DNA of 45,613 bases, taken from Bryobacterales bacterium (GTDB lineage Bacteria; Acidobacteriota; Terriglobia; Bryobacterales; Bryobacteraceae). Below, in pieces: positions 1 through 8,593 of the stretch. The stretch's first letter is position 1, and each line of letters begins with the position of its first letter. Both the position numbers and the translations under genes were made by a program. Location of the stretch: contig JADLBD010000209.1 in the NCBI GenBank assembly GCA_020847975.1, positions 1 through 45,613 of the forward strand. Reading direction: 5' to 3'. A model generated the notes under the pieces. The model did no database searches. It had not been told where the DNA came from and saw only the letters and a program-made list of their open reading frames with translations.

Positions 1-1
1 C

Positions 2-121
2 GAACTACTCCAGCAGCCGGTTACTGATTCCTACTTGCAGTACCTCCGCCTGAAGCTTCGCTCTGTCTCCTCAGAGGCCCCGGCGGCTGTCCAAAAAACT
101 GCGCTTTTACGTGATCGCTAA
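2..121 (+). CDS. possible 3' end of a CDS entering from the left
   Basis: From base 2 one plus-strand frame is open to a TAA at 119-121, giving about 39 residues. They are hydrophilic, rich in Leu, Arg and Ser, and end in LLRDR. I do not recognise the protein, and a frame this short can be open by chance. If real, it is the tail of a gene that converges on the minus-strand EPS operon. No domain can be named. Confidence 0.2.
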   Translation, partial: ELLQQPVTDSYLQYLRLKLRSVSSEAPAAVQKTALLRDR

Positions 122-576
122 CACTCAATTGGCGGGATTTTGAATTTCCCGGCTTCCTGACGAATTCGAAGGGGTTCGTCGGTCGTCTGATTGGAGGCTC
201 ATGTATCCTTTCACCTCAGTAGAATCGCTTGGTCCAGGCAGCCGTCTGGAAGTGGCGAAAGGCTCAGATTTACTGGAACGTCTTGATTTGATGGGCTCTT
301 GCTGCATGTCCCCATCCCGCCTGGAGTGGGCTCAGATGCGCCTTCATTGACTCCGCCAATCTCCCCGCGCGGTGGTCCCCAAGCGTCTCCGGTTTATAGG
401 CCTTCCCTTCTCCCAGGGAGTGTAGATCGCCTTGAAAGCCCATCGCCATTGATGGTGAGGCACTCTGGGGGACTGGAGCGTTTGATGGCTTTGGGCCCCC
501 CCCCTTTGCAGAAACCCTGCAAAACTGGGCGTCCGTCGGATTTCTCGCTCAGAGCCGGGTTTCCCTTCTCTGACTA
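122..576. other. 455-base stretch without a supportable gene
   Basis: This lies between the end of gmhA and the possible plus-strand gene tail. Short frames are open on both strands, but their translations are Ser/Arg/Pro-rich and match no family I know. It contains a run of about ten C around 495-504 and a hairpin at 505-523. It is the likely end of the long minus-strand EPS operon. Confidence 0.5.
505..523 (-). terminator. hairpin downstream of gmhA
   Basis: TTTGCAG (505-511) and CTGCAAA (517-523) form a perfect 7-bp stem with a 5-base loop, about 55 bases after the gmhA stop on the minus strand. It is followed by a G run rather than a T run, so it is not a canonical intrinsic terminator. 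It could be a 3'-end stabilising hairpin or chance. Confidence 0.25.
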
Positions 577-1203
577 TCATCCAGTAATAGGTTCGACTAC
601 CAGCGCCCGTTCGACTACGTCACAAAGCGCATGACCAGCGAGGATGTGGCACTCCTGAATCCGCGGTGTTTCAGTCGACGGCACGGCTATCAAAGCATCA
701 GCCAAGCCGCGCAGGCGGCCGCCTGAAGCTCCAGTGAAGGCTATTGCTAAGAGTCCCAACCGGCGCGCACAGAAGAGAGCTTGCACCACGCTCTCTGAGT
801 TCCCTGATGTGCTTATTCCAACGGCGACGTCGCCGGGTCTAGCGAGCGCCTCAAGCTGTCGTGCAAAGACGAGGTCATACCCATAATCGTTGCCAATCGC
901 CGTCACTGCGGAGCTGTTAGTGTTGAGCGCCAATGCCGGCATGGGTGGCCGCTCGCGGAGATAGCGCCCCAGGAATTCCGCGGCAAGATGCTGCGCATCG
1001 GCGGCGCTGCCGCCGTTGCCGAAAAAGATTGCCTTGTTGCCTTTGCGATAGGCAGCAATCAACGCATCCGCCGCCGCGGTCATCGCGGGTAGACAAGCGT
1101 CGAGCAGGCGATGGTGAACCTCAATGCTGCTTTCGATGTTGTCACGAAGGATGGCGCCGGTGGTGATCTTTCCGGCACCGCCATTCTGGAGACGGGTTGT
1201 CAT
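577..1203 (-). CDS. gmhA: D-sedoheptulose-7-phosphate isomerase (SIS domain)
   Basis: The predicted reaction is conversion of sedoheptulose 7-phosphate to D-glycero-D-manno-heptose 7-phosphate in the cytoplasm, the first step of ADP- or GDP-heptose synthesis. The protein is 208 residues, close to the family norm of about 190-200. The family hallmarks are present: GNGGSAADAQH (62-72, phosphosugar loop), STSGNS (131-136) and ETPRIQECHILAGH (178-191, containing conserved active-site/metal residues). The ATG is preceded by AGGAG with 8 bases of spacing and overlaps the TGA of the upstream SDR gene by four bases (ATGA), so translation is probably coupled. With hddA two genes upstream it points to a GDP-linked heptose. 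No gmhB phosphatase or hddC guanylyltransferase is visible in the window, so those steps must be encoded elsewhere or beyond the left edge. Confidence 0.93.
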   Translation of the reverse strand: MTTRLQNGGAGKITTGAILRDNIESSIEVHHRLLDACLPAMTAAADALIAAYRKGNKAIFFGNGGSAADAQHLAAEFLGRYLRERPPMPALALNTNSSAVTAIGNDYGYDLVFARQLEALARPGDVAVGISTSGNSESVVQALFCARRLGLLAIAFTGASGGRLRGLADALIAVPSTETPRIQECHILAGHALCDVVERALVVEPITG

Positions 1204-2198
1204 GCGGATAACTCCTGGGGCAGGCGGTCCGGCAAGAATGTGGGGCTAGAAGGATCGGCTGCCAACTGGGCACGCCACCAATCCAGCATGTCACGTACCG
1301 TGTCAGCGAGTGGGATTTCCGGCTTCCAACCGGTGCAGGCGCGAAATTTGGATGTATCTCCGGCGATGACCAGTTCGTCACACGGGCGGAGCAAGGCTGG
1401 ATCCTGCTCTAGGCGGAAGGGAACCTTTGCCAGCGTTTGGATTATGTTAATGACTTCTTGCACAGCGTAGATCGCGCTGCCTCCAAGGTTGTAGACATCC
1501 CCAGGCGTGCAATGCTCGGCGGCGAGCCACAGTCCACGCACCAGGTCGCGCACATCGGCAATCGCCCGGCGGTTGATAGTGTTTCCGGCTGTAAGAACGG
1601 AAGGCCGCAATCTGGCTTCTATCTCAGCGGCTCTTCTGGTGAGATCGGAGCATACATCCCCGATCTTGCCCGGCCCCGTGGTGTTGAAAATACGAATGCG
1701 AATGGAGGGAATACCGTAGTTGGCATAATATTGAGAGGCGAGCAAATCCTGGGCAACTTTGCTCACACCGTACGGATGAAGGGGGGAAAGAGGATGGGTT
1801 TCGCGGACGGGCAGGTTTTCCGCAGCTACGGGTCCATATTCCGCGCTGGAACACGCCACTACGACGGTAGCCGCGACTCCGGATGTGCGGAGGCACTCAT
1901 ACAGATTGATGGTTCCTCCCGCATTGATGTCCATTGTTTCACGCGGTTGAAACATGGATACAGTGGGGTAGCTTTGGGCGGCGAGATGAAAGATGCGTTG
2001 GGGCCGGAAGGAGGAAAGAAGCTCCAAGACGCGCGCCTGGCCCCGGATATCGCAACTTTCGAACCGAGTGCCGGCGCCGGGCCAGGTATCCGTCGGCTCC
2101 TGGACACCCATTCCCAACACGGAGCAGCCGGCATCCGCACAGTATTTGGCAAGAAACCCGCCGATGAAGCCGGTAGCCCCGGTAATCATGATTCTCAT
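1200..2198 (-). CDS. extended SDR: GDP-mannose 4,6-dehydratase / 4-keto-6-deoxy reductase family
   Basis: This is a 332-residue NAD(P)-dependent nucleotide-sugar epimerase/dehydratase. The Rossmann motif GATGFIGG is at 7-14, a catalytic Ser/Glu segment SSAEYG at 117-122 and the YGVSK catalytic Tyr/Lys at 143-147. FNTTGPGK follows at 171-178. The start at 2198 is chosen because GGAGGA lies just upstream and because the longer frame adds nine residues before the Rossmann strand. Lying between hddA and gmhA, it is a candidate for modifying GDP-D-glycero-D-manno-heptose, in the manner of DmhA/DmhB-type enzymes that make GDP-6-deoxy-heptose. GDP-mannose or GDP-rhamnose metabolism is the alternative. 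The family is secure; the substrate is inferred from neighbours only. Confidence 0.8.
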   Translation of the reverse strand: MRIMITGATGFIGGFLAKYCADAGCSVLGMGVQEPTDTWPGAGTRFESCDIRGQARVLELLSSFRPQRIFHLAAQSYPTVSMFQPRETMDINAGGTINLYECLRTSGVAATVVVACSSAEYGPVAAENLPVRETHPLSPLHPYGVSKVAQDLLASQYYANYGIPSIRIRIFNTTGPGKIGDVCSDLTRRAAEIEARLRPSVLTAGNTINRRAIADVRDLVRGLWLAAEHCTPGDVYNLGGSAIYAVQEVINIIQTLAKVPFRLEQDPALLRPCDELVIAGDTSKFRACTGWKPEIPLADTVRDMLDWWRAQLAADPSSPTFLPDRLPQELSA

Positions 2199-2243
2199 AT
2201 GTGATTCCTCCGTGAAAGATTTCATTCTGCAGGTTGGGGCCAG

Positions 2244-3281
2244 CTAAGCGTAGATCTGGCAGCGTTCCTGAGCAAGTGCTTGGTCGTACTGTTCCTCCTG
2301 CTCATAGACAACCACTTGGCTGCCTCGGTTTGAGAAAGCGAACGGGACGCACAGCAGTTTCTTCAATTCCGACCGCAGGGCTTCTCTTCGTTCAGGCGGT
2401 ACGAAGAAAAGCATGAAGCCGCCGCCTCCGGCACCCAGCAGCTTACCCCCAAGAGCGCCAGCACGGAGACCGGCAGAATAAATCTCGTCGATGCTGGAAT
2501 TGGTAATCTTGTTCGTCAGCGTTTTCTTGATTTGCCAGCCTTGATGTAGCAGATGGCCGAACTCCTCGATCGAGCGTGTTGGACTGGATATGATGGCCTC
2601 GGCCTCATCTACCATCTGGCGCATTGTCTCCAGTTCGGTTTTGCGGTGGGGAGTCATGTTGACTTGCTCCTGGGCGATTTCCGAGGCAGTGCGAGAGAAG
2701 CCGGTAAAAAATAGCGCAAGGTGCTGCTCGAGTTCGGCGATTCTGGCAGGGGCGGCAAGAACACGCTTCACCTCGATACTGTCGTCGGTGTGGAAATTGA
2801 TCCGATTGAAGCCGCCGTACGCCGTGCTGACTTGATCCTGCGCACCAACGGCTTCCTTGAGCAGCTCCTGCTCGACGTAAATGGCATCGGTAGCAAGGGT
2901 CTGCTTATCGCGCATCTGGCCCTTGAGCGCATAGAGAGCGTGCAGGAGGCCAACCGTAAAAGCAGAGCTTGTCCCCAAGCCAGTACGCGCGGGCAGATCC
3001 GCGAGATGGTGGACCTCCACGCCCGCGTCAATCCCTAGAAATTGAAGGCAGCCGCGGACAGAGGGATGCTCGATGGCATCATTGTGAGCTACATTTTCCA
3101 CCTTGAGGTAGGAGATGCGGCTGTGGTATTCGAAAAACGGAGGCAACCACCGGCAGTTGATGTAGCAACATTTGTTGATGGTGGTGGCGAGAACGGAGCC
3201 GCCATGCTCCCGGTACCAGACAGGATAGTCGGTGCCGCCACCGAAGAAGGAGATGCGAAGTGGTGTGCTCGTGATTACCAT
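2244..3281 (-). CDS. hddA: D-glycero-alpha-D-manno-heptose-7-phosphate kinase (GHMP family)
   Basis: A 345-residue GHMP-superfamily kinase. The N-terminal TPLRISFFGGGTDYP (6-20) is characteristic of the HddA branch. The ATP loop PARTGLGTSSA is at 98-107 and motif 3, GKLLGAGGGGF, at 279-289. HddA phosphorylates D-glycero-D-manno-heptose 7-phosphate at C1 in the GDP-heptose route used for S-layer glycans, capsules and O-antigens. The bifunctional HldE of the ADP-heptose route is not present. The ATG at 3281 has an AAGG-type site upstream. It is 45 bases from the SDR gene and 94 bases from asnB. GC content looks somewhat higher here than in the block to its right. A fucose or other sugar kinase of the same superfamily is less likely given gmhA nearby. 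Confidence 0.88.
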   Translation of the reverse strand: MVITSTPLRISFFGGGTDYPVWYREHGGSVLATTINKCCYINCRWLPPFFEYHSRISYLKVENVAHNDAIEHPSVRGCLQFLGIDAGVEVHHLADLPARTGLGTSSAFTVGLLHALYALKGQMRDKQTLATDAIYVEQELLKEAVGAQDQVSTAYGGFNRINFHTDDSIEVKRVLAAPARIAELEQHLALFFTGFSRTASEIAQEQVNMTPHRKTELETMRQMVDEAEAIISSPTRSIEEFGHLLHQGWQIKKTLTNKITNSSIDEIYSAGLRAGALGGKLLGAGGGGFMLFFVPPERREALRSELKKLLCVPFAFSNRGSQVVVYEQEEQYDQALAQERCQIYA

Positions 3282-3375
3282 TTGATGTCTGCCTTTCAGT
3301 GCATGTTGTATGTCTCATCACAATGAGCAGGTAGTGGCTGCATGTGGTTTGACTTTACAGATAGAGAGATGATGG

Positions 3376-5247
3376 TCAATGTCTGTGTACGCGCAGCCAT
3401 TCCTCGAACACGACAAGACTAAACAGCACCTTGTGATTGTCCTGCTGACCGGATTGATGCTCCGTGAGCAAGGCCTGCACTGCTGATGGGTGTAGATAGC
3501 GGTATATGTATGATTGCGGGTCGAGTAGGGTATCCGTCATCTTATTGACGATAGCGCTGCGGAACCAATCGTCGACAACATTCACAGCAAATCCTCGCTT
3601 CTTTCTTCGAAGAATAGCTGCTGGAAGAAGACCTCTACATATCTGGCGGTGCAGCCACTTCTGGGAACCGCTTCTTACCTTGAACTGTGCTGATAACCTC
3701 TCGACATATTCAACAATGTCTTTATCGAGATAGGGTACGCGTACCTCCAAGCTATGAGCCATGGAAAGTTTATCGGCGTAGAGAAGGAGTTCATCAGGCA
3801 GAGTCGAACGCAACTCCACGAACTGCAAGCCTCCAAGTTCATCCGTATCTGTAGACAGAACTGCGAGGTCCTTCCAGCAGTCAAGAATGGTGTCACCGGT
3901 ACCGGGCCCAAGTAGCCCATCCCGAAACAAACCATCTATCTTGTCACCTGGTAGGAGAGACAGAACGTGTTGATACCGTCTCATACGATCGGAGATGCTC
4001 AGGGAGTACACACCTCTTTTCAGAGTTTCATTTCTTGGTAGCGCACGGATACCCGACCCAACCAGATTGCGGAACCAGCATGGCAGACGCGCCCAATGGG
4101 CACCGTACCGTACTCCAAGATGTCGCCGATACCCACCGAACAACTCATCAGGTCCCTGACCCATCAGTGCAACCTTCACGTCTTGCCGGGCACGCTGACA
4201 CACAAAATACATGGGAACTATCGATGAGGAGGCAATTGGCTCTTCCAAGCACGAAACAATCCTTGGGAGGGCCGAATCAAAGGTCCTGCGGTCCAACATC
4301 ACTGTTGTGTGGTGTGAAGAGAAGCTTCTCGCTGTGTCCTCTGCATCAAGCAACTCATCATCCACGAAACTGGATCCATATCCCACTGTGTAGGTCCGCC
4401 AAGAATCTCCGCTAAGATTCATCAGGGCGAGTAACAGACTGGAGTCTACACCGCCACTCAACAAAAGGCCAAGCGGTACATCGCTAAGAAGATGTCGCCT
4501 TACCGATCGCTTATACAGTGCAAGCAATTCCTCCTGAGCCTCACGAATGGATTTCATTGGCGAGAACGGCTCTGGTTTATAGTTGTACCAGCGGCGTACA
4601 CAATACGTTCCCTGTTCGCACGTCAACAAGGTTCCAGGCGCAAGTTTGTGAATACCTTCGAAGATGGTGTAAGGTGACGGTGTAAAGCGATATCGAAGAA
4701 AAAGATTTAGCGAAGTAGCATCCACCTCGGGATCTGGACTCGTCGCAGCAGCAACAGCTCTAATCTCCGATCCGAAGTACAAACGGCCTTGATCGATTCT
4801 GTAGTACACTAGCTTGATTCCAAACGGATCCCGAGCCAGTATTAGACGCTTGTGCCGAGCGTCCCAAATCGCCAAACCGAACATTCCGTTAAGCCGGTTC
4901 AAGACGTCTTCGCCCCACTGCTTATACCCGTGGACAATTACCTCCGTATCACAACACGTTCGAAAGGTATGGCCGTGACCCTCCAACTCGTGTTTGAGCT
5001 CAGGGAAATTGTAAATCTCTCCGTTGAATACCACCCACACGGATTCGCTCTGATCCGACATCGGCTGGTGTCCGCCCTCAAGATCAATGATGGAAAGGCG
5101 ACGAAAGCCAAGCCCCAACGGCCCAGCAACATAGTACCCATCATCATCTGGTCCCCTGTGAAGTATACGATGGGTCATTTGCTCTAGTAGAGAACGAACC
5201 ACTGGAGCCCCATCGAGAAAGTTGTATTGTCCGCAGATCCCACACAT
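3376..5247 (-). CDS. asnB: asparagine synthase-like glutamine amidotransferase (AsnB family)
   Basis: A 623-residue class II amidotransferase fused to an ATP-pyrophosphatase domain. After Met removal the N terminus is Cys2 (MCGICG), the glutaminase nucleophile. RGPDDDG is at 31-37 and FNGEIYN at 74-80. The synthetase PP-loop SGGVDS is at 264-269. AAGG lies nine bases before the ATG. Length matches AsnB. Homologues inside surface-polysaccharide loci are thought to amidate uronic acids rather than make free asparagine. That fits the uronate-type sugar genes at 26.9-31.8 kb, but the acceptor cannot be read from the sequence. It follows the alpha-toroid gene by only 10 bases, so the two are probably co-translated. 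Confidence 0.9.
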   Translation of the reverse strand: MCGICGQYNFLDGAPVVRSLLEQMTHRILHRGPDDDGYYVAGPLGLGFRRLSIIDLEGGHQPMSDQSESVWVVFNGEIYNFPELKHELEGHGHTFRTCCDTEVIVHGYKQWGEDVLNRLNGMFGLAIWDARHKRLILARDPFGIKLVYYRIDQGRLYFGSEIRAVAAATSPDPEVDATSLNLFLRYRFTPSPYTIFEGIHKLAPGTLLTCEQGTYCVRRWYNYKPEPFSPMKSIREAQEELLALYKRSVRRHLLSDVPLGLLLSGGVDSSLLLALMNLSGDSWRTYTVGYGSSFVDDELLDAEDTARSFSSHHTTVMLDRRTFDSALPRIVSCLEEPIASSSIVPMYFVCQRARQDVKVALMGQGPDELFGGYRRHLGVRYGAHWARLPCWFRNLVGSGIRALPRNETLKRGVYSLSISDRMRRYQHVLSLLPGDKIDGLFRDGLLGPGTGDTILDCWKDLAVLSTDTDELGGLQFVELRSTLPDELLLYADKLSMAHSLEVRVPYLDKDIVEYVERLSAQFKVRSGSQKWLHRQICRGLLPAAILRRKKRGFAVNVVDDWFRSAIVNKMTDTLLDPQSYIYRYLHPSAVQALLTEHQSGQQDNHKVLFSLVVFEEWLRVHRH

Positions 5248-5257
5248 ACAAATTACC

Positions 5258-6538
5258 TTAGTGGGGCCTCATGGATGAGAACTCATCTGTTCTGGTCTTT
5301 TCTTGATAGAGGAGGAAGCATAGGCTACGAAACATTTGCGATTGTGCCCAGCGATGCATAGGCGTGTTATCCCAACCTAACAATAGCTGGCGACTTCGGA
5401 AGGATCCATCCGGTTTCTGCCATTCCTCCAGATGAATGACATTAGTTAGAATAGAATCCAGTGCCGGAAAACGCCCTCTCAATAAGACAGCGAGGTTGAT
5501 GCATTCAGCATAGTCATACAATTCCCGTCGGTACACGGTCAGACGAGGTCTGCGCGAAAAGGGCTTAGGTAGGCCGGACTGATCAAACAGGTTCGAGACA
5601 TAGTATGCTACGCCTTGTTCAATGGCCTTGGTGCAGTCTGGCGAGTCTGAGAGATGCTCTATCTTCGCGAGCGCTTTTAGCACAAAGCATGTGTGAAAGT
5701 GATCCACGAAGTCTCTCTTGCCATCCGTAGAGTAATACCAGGAGCCATCTGAATTTTGAGATTCAAGGACAAAAGCCAGATTTCTCTCAGCGATCTTGCG
5801 ATATGCTTCCTCGGAAAACTCTACCGCAGCCTGCATCAGCAGAAATGCTCTGTACGCGCTAGCATTAATGACCCGTGCTGGGTCCTTTGAATCCGGAGTA
5901 TACGAGCACGACGTAGCAGATGCGGAGGTAGGAAGATCATGATAATCATAAGCTGCGTGCTGAGCAATGGAATGCATGATATGGCGCCACTGTGAATTTC
6001 CATCCACCCGATGCACTTCGCGAAATGCTTCGTACACGTATGGCACGGTCGTTATGAGCGGAGTGCCTTCGCGGATCGTTCCCAATCGCGTTTCCCAGTT
6101 AAAGGGATATCCCCAACAGTAGTGGTCAAAGGTGCGGCATCGCGTGTCGATCAACGCCTCAAGAAAATGCACAGCCCTTCGGTAGTGCTCCTCTTCGCCT
6201 AGGACACGAAACAGGTAGGCGAAACCCATGGCATAGTGCGCATCCGCTATGGGAAACCGCTGTGGTTTCCAAAATAGACGCCGAGCGGAAGGGAGACACG
6301 CCTCGCAAAATATCATCGGGGATACGGCCAGTATCCCAAGCAGCGAATGTCGGTAATACAAAGCCTTCGCCGCCCTCCCTAGGTCACTGGCAAAGAAACT
6401 CTGGTGATCGTAAGACGTCTCTCCATACCTATTGAGCCAGGAGGAAAAGTGCTGAACTGTGGCTCGAATGTTTTCCATTTGAAGATGTCTGAGTGTACGC
6501 TGCATCCAGCGAGTCAATGGATGGTTAGGAGAGATCAT
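5258..6538 (-). CDS. alpha/alpha-toroid-like protein of a polysaccharide cluster
   Basis: A 426-residue soluble protein with no signal peptide or clear membrane segment. It is built of repeated helical stretches with aromatic/His motifs such as FPIADAHYAMGFAYLFR, SQNSDGSWYYSTDG and EEWQKPDGSF. The repeated Q-x-x-DGS-[WF] pattern is typical of six-hairpin glycosidase and prenyltransferase/terpene-cyclase-like alpha toroids. Members in other EPS loci are often misnamed in databases. No catalytic residues can be assigned. Its ATG overlaps the stop of the upstream GT2 gene (ATGA) and asnB follows 10 bases later, so the three genes form a tightly coupled block. It may process or sense a sugar chain in the cytoplasm; function is unknown. 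Confidence 0.7.
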   Translation of the reverse strand: MISPNHPLTRWMQRTLRHLQMENIRATVQHFSSWLNRYGETSYDHQSFFASDLGRAAKALYYRHSLLGILAVSPMIFCEACLPSARRLFWKPQRFPIADAHYAMGFAYLFRVLGEEEHYRRAVHFLEALIDTRCRTFDHYCWGYPFNWETRLGTIREGTPLITTVPYVYEAFREVHRVDGNSQWRHIMHSIAQHAAYDYHDLPTSASATSCSYTPDSKDPARVINASAYRAFLLMQAAVEFSEEAYRKIAERNLAFVLESQNSDGSWYYSTDGKRDFVDHFHTCFVLKALAKIEHLSDSPDCTKAIEQGVAYYVSNLFDQSGLPKPFSRRPRLTVYRRELYDYAECINLAVLLRGRFPALDSILTNVIHLEEWQKPDGSFRSRQLLLGWDNTPMHRWAQSQMFRSLCFLLYQEKTRTDEFSSMRPH

Positions 6539-7461
6539 CTCGACAAAACTTCGAAAGTGTCGATCCGTTTACACTTCAACAAGATTCTCCATATGGCCCG
6601 CAGTTTGATCATCTGTTCTCTTCGATGGAATTGCATCAATTCCATCGAGACCGGTCTTCGTATTCTGCGAATAAGCGCCCATAAGTACCCGGCGCCTAGC
6701 ACCACACCACCTACAACGTACGGCCTCTTCGTCATTCTGTACGCCACCCGAAACAGCTCCCAAAGCGGATGGCCCCCTAGATAATAATCCTTTTCTCCAT
6801 AAGAGAAGGTAGAGGCAAGAGGGCCACGCTCGGCCGTCCCTAGGCTGCGGTAATGGAAGAAGTATTGGTCTCGAAAAGAACGGGTCTTCCAGCCTTTCAT
6901 TCGGGCAGTGGTGACGGCAATCCAATCTATGCCCCCAGCCCTATTGGCAACATATCCGCCAATGTCCTCGAAGCAGCGCCGGCGAAACAACTGGCAGCCG
7001 CCGGCCACGTGCGTCTGGCCTTCGAAGCTGTCCGTGGATGAGCTATAGCCCTCTTCCTTGAAACTTGTTCCTGCAACACCAAGAGAAGCGTCCTTCACGA
7101 ATTGACCTAATAAAAAGTCGAAATAGTTCGGACCAAACGATATGTCTCCGTCCAAGTTGCCGACGACTTCATAATCCGAATCACAGAGAGTGACGAGCCC
7201 AGCATTGAAGGCATCCACTTTCCCCGCAAAACTACGTTGCCTGTGCTGAGGTAATTCAACGAGAGTTATCCATGGGTAGCGCTTAAGATAGCTGGTGACT
7301 ATCGCTCCCGTTCTATCCGTAGATCCATCATTTACGATGACCCATCTTGTAGGTAAGCAGGTCTGGCTGGTTACCGATTCAATGGTCTTCTCTATATAGC
7401 GCTCTTCATTTCGTGCGGGCGTAACCAGCACATACGAAAGCCGATACATACCTATGGCCAT
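6535..7461 (-). CDS. family 2 glycosyltransferase
   Basis: A GT-A fold inverting glycosyltransferase of 308 residues from the ATG at 7461. The frame is open to a TTG at 7497, but the ATG has AAGGA upstream and sits nearer to the first beta strand. Key motifs are VTPARNEERY near the N terminus, NDGSTD at 44-49 and the metal-binding LDGD at 103-106. The C terminus contains a hydrophobic stretch (VVGGVVLGAGYLWALI) and a basic tail, suggesting membrane association. It would add a sugar to the lipid-linked repeat unit on the cytoplasmic face. Its stop overlaps the start of the alpha-toroid gene. Donor and acceptor cannot be predicted. Confidence 0.85.
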   Translation of the reverse strand: MAIGMYRLSYVLVTPARNEERYIEKTIESVTSQTCLPTRWVIVNDGSTDRTGAIVTSYLKRYPWITLVELPQHRQRSFAGKVDAFNAGLVTLCDSDYEVVGNLDGDISFGPNYFDFLLGQFVKDASLGVAGTSFKEEGYSSSTDSFEGQTHVAGGCQLFRRRCFEDIGGYVANRAGGIDWIAVTTARMKGWKTRSFRDQYFFHYRSLGTAERGPLASTFSYGEKDYYLGGHPLWELFRVAYRMTKRPYVVGGVVLGAGYLWALIRRIRRPVSMELMQFHRREQMIKLRAIWRILLKCKRIDTFEVLSR

Positions 7462-7503
7462 GTTACACTGAATCCTTCTGTTCCTTCTACTTGACAAGAA
7501 ATC

Positions 7504-8592
7504 TTAGCACTTAGCCCTCGGTGAGGGCCGCAGTTGAGCGAAGATCTCATCCATGATGCGTGACGTGAGTAGAATTTCCCGATGCGGTATTGGTGGAGGT
7601 AAGCTCTCTTCTATCGACCGATAAAAGGCGCGTATGAGTGATCGCATTCCGTAGCCGGCATGAAAGTCAGCTCGCACCAACTGCTTGATGTTGTAAGCAG
7701 CATTGGCGAGATATTGTGCAGCATAACCACATGAAGGAACAATCTGTTCAAGGTAGCTCTTGTAGGGTGACCCACGAAGCTGAAGGACTGTTTGTTGATG
7801 CTCATTCACGATTAACCCATTGCGCGGTCCATAGATCCGAAGCTGATGGAGGGACGGTCGCATCTGCGAGGAAAACGTGAAATAAGCCGTGGTCATTCCG
7901 TCACGGATGATAGCGCGCAATTCGTCAATAATGTCATCTTCGCCAATACTCTCGAGAAGCGTGCTTGTGAAGCCGTGCACGACAACTTGTAGATGGTCGT
8001 CGGTCAAGAATTCCGCGAGCTTACTAATACCGTGACTGATGGTGTTTTGCAGCAACGCTCCGGGCAACCTCCGAACCCAGTGATTGTGATCTGCCAGCAG
8101 TGCCTTGGCATAACCTGCGTCACGAAGATCATAGCAGTAGTAGCTTTCCAAATGTACGGGAGGACCACCCAGATACCCCTGAGCAACAAGAGTGCGCATG
8201 CGTGTAGCGGCGTGACTAAACTGAGCATTGTGTCCAACAGTCAGCTTCCTGTTCATACGTTCGGCAGTCACGATCAAGTCTTTGGCTTCGGTGAGAGTGA
8301 CAGTGAAAGGCTTTTCAACGTACACGTGGCAACCGGCTTCGAGGCAGAGTTTGCCCAGCATGTGGTGGCTGTGGGGCGGTGTGGTGATGTGGACGACATC
8401 CGGCCGTGCTCTTTCTAAAAGATCCTGTATGTCTGTGCTATATAAGCTGACATTGAGCCTCTCCTGGAGTTGCTTCGCCATTAGGGGCTCATGATCACAT
8501 ACGCCGACAATCTGAGCATGTGGAATGTGGACAATGTGCTCCACGTGCTGGTCGGCGATTTTGCCGCATCCGACAACTGCCACTCTTAACAC
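7504..8592 (-). CDS. Gfo/Idh/MocA-family sugar oxidoreductase
   Basis: A 362-residue NAD(P)-dependent oxidoreductase. The Rossmann motif GCGKIA is at 8-13 and the conserved EKP, with the catalytic-area Lys, is at 93-95. I place the start at a GTG (8592) one base after the TAG stop of the upstream SDR, with AAAGG nine bases before it. The longer ATG frame (8652) would overlap that gene by 59 bases and add 20 residues before the Rossmann strand. Enzymes of this family oxidise or reduce nucleotide sugars or free sugars, and the substrate here is unknown. With the SDR immediately upstream it may form a two-step sugar conversion. It is distinct from the WbpB-like member at 30747-31778. Confidence 0.82.
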   Translation of the reverse strand: MLRVAVVGCGKIADQHVEHIVHIPHAQIVGVCDHEPLMAKQLQERLNVSLYSTDIQDLLERARPDVVHITTPPHSHHMLGKLCLEAGCHVYVEKPFTVTLTEAKDLIVTAERMNRKLTVGHNAQFSHAATRMRTLVAQGYLGGPPVHLESYYCYDLRDAGYAKALLADHNHWVRRLPGALLQNTISHGISKLAEFLTDDHLQVVVHGFTSTLLESIGEDDIIDELRAIIRDGMTTAYFTFSSQMRPSLHQLRIYGPRNGLIVNEHQQTVLQLRGSPYKSYLEQIVPSCGYAAQYLANAAYNIKQLVRADFHAGYGMRSLIRAFYRSIEESLPPPIPHREILLTSRIMDEIFAQLRPSPRAKC

Positions 8593-8593
8593 A

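Noticed and set aside
1437..2204. Long plus-strand frame (255 codons) opposite the SDR gene
   Set aside because: It is the complementary shadow of a well-defined SDR with intact motifs, and shows no motif of its own.
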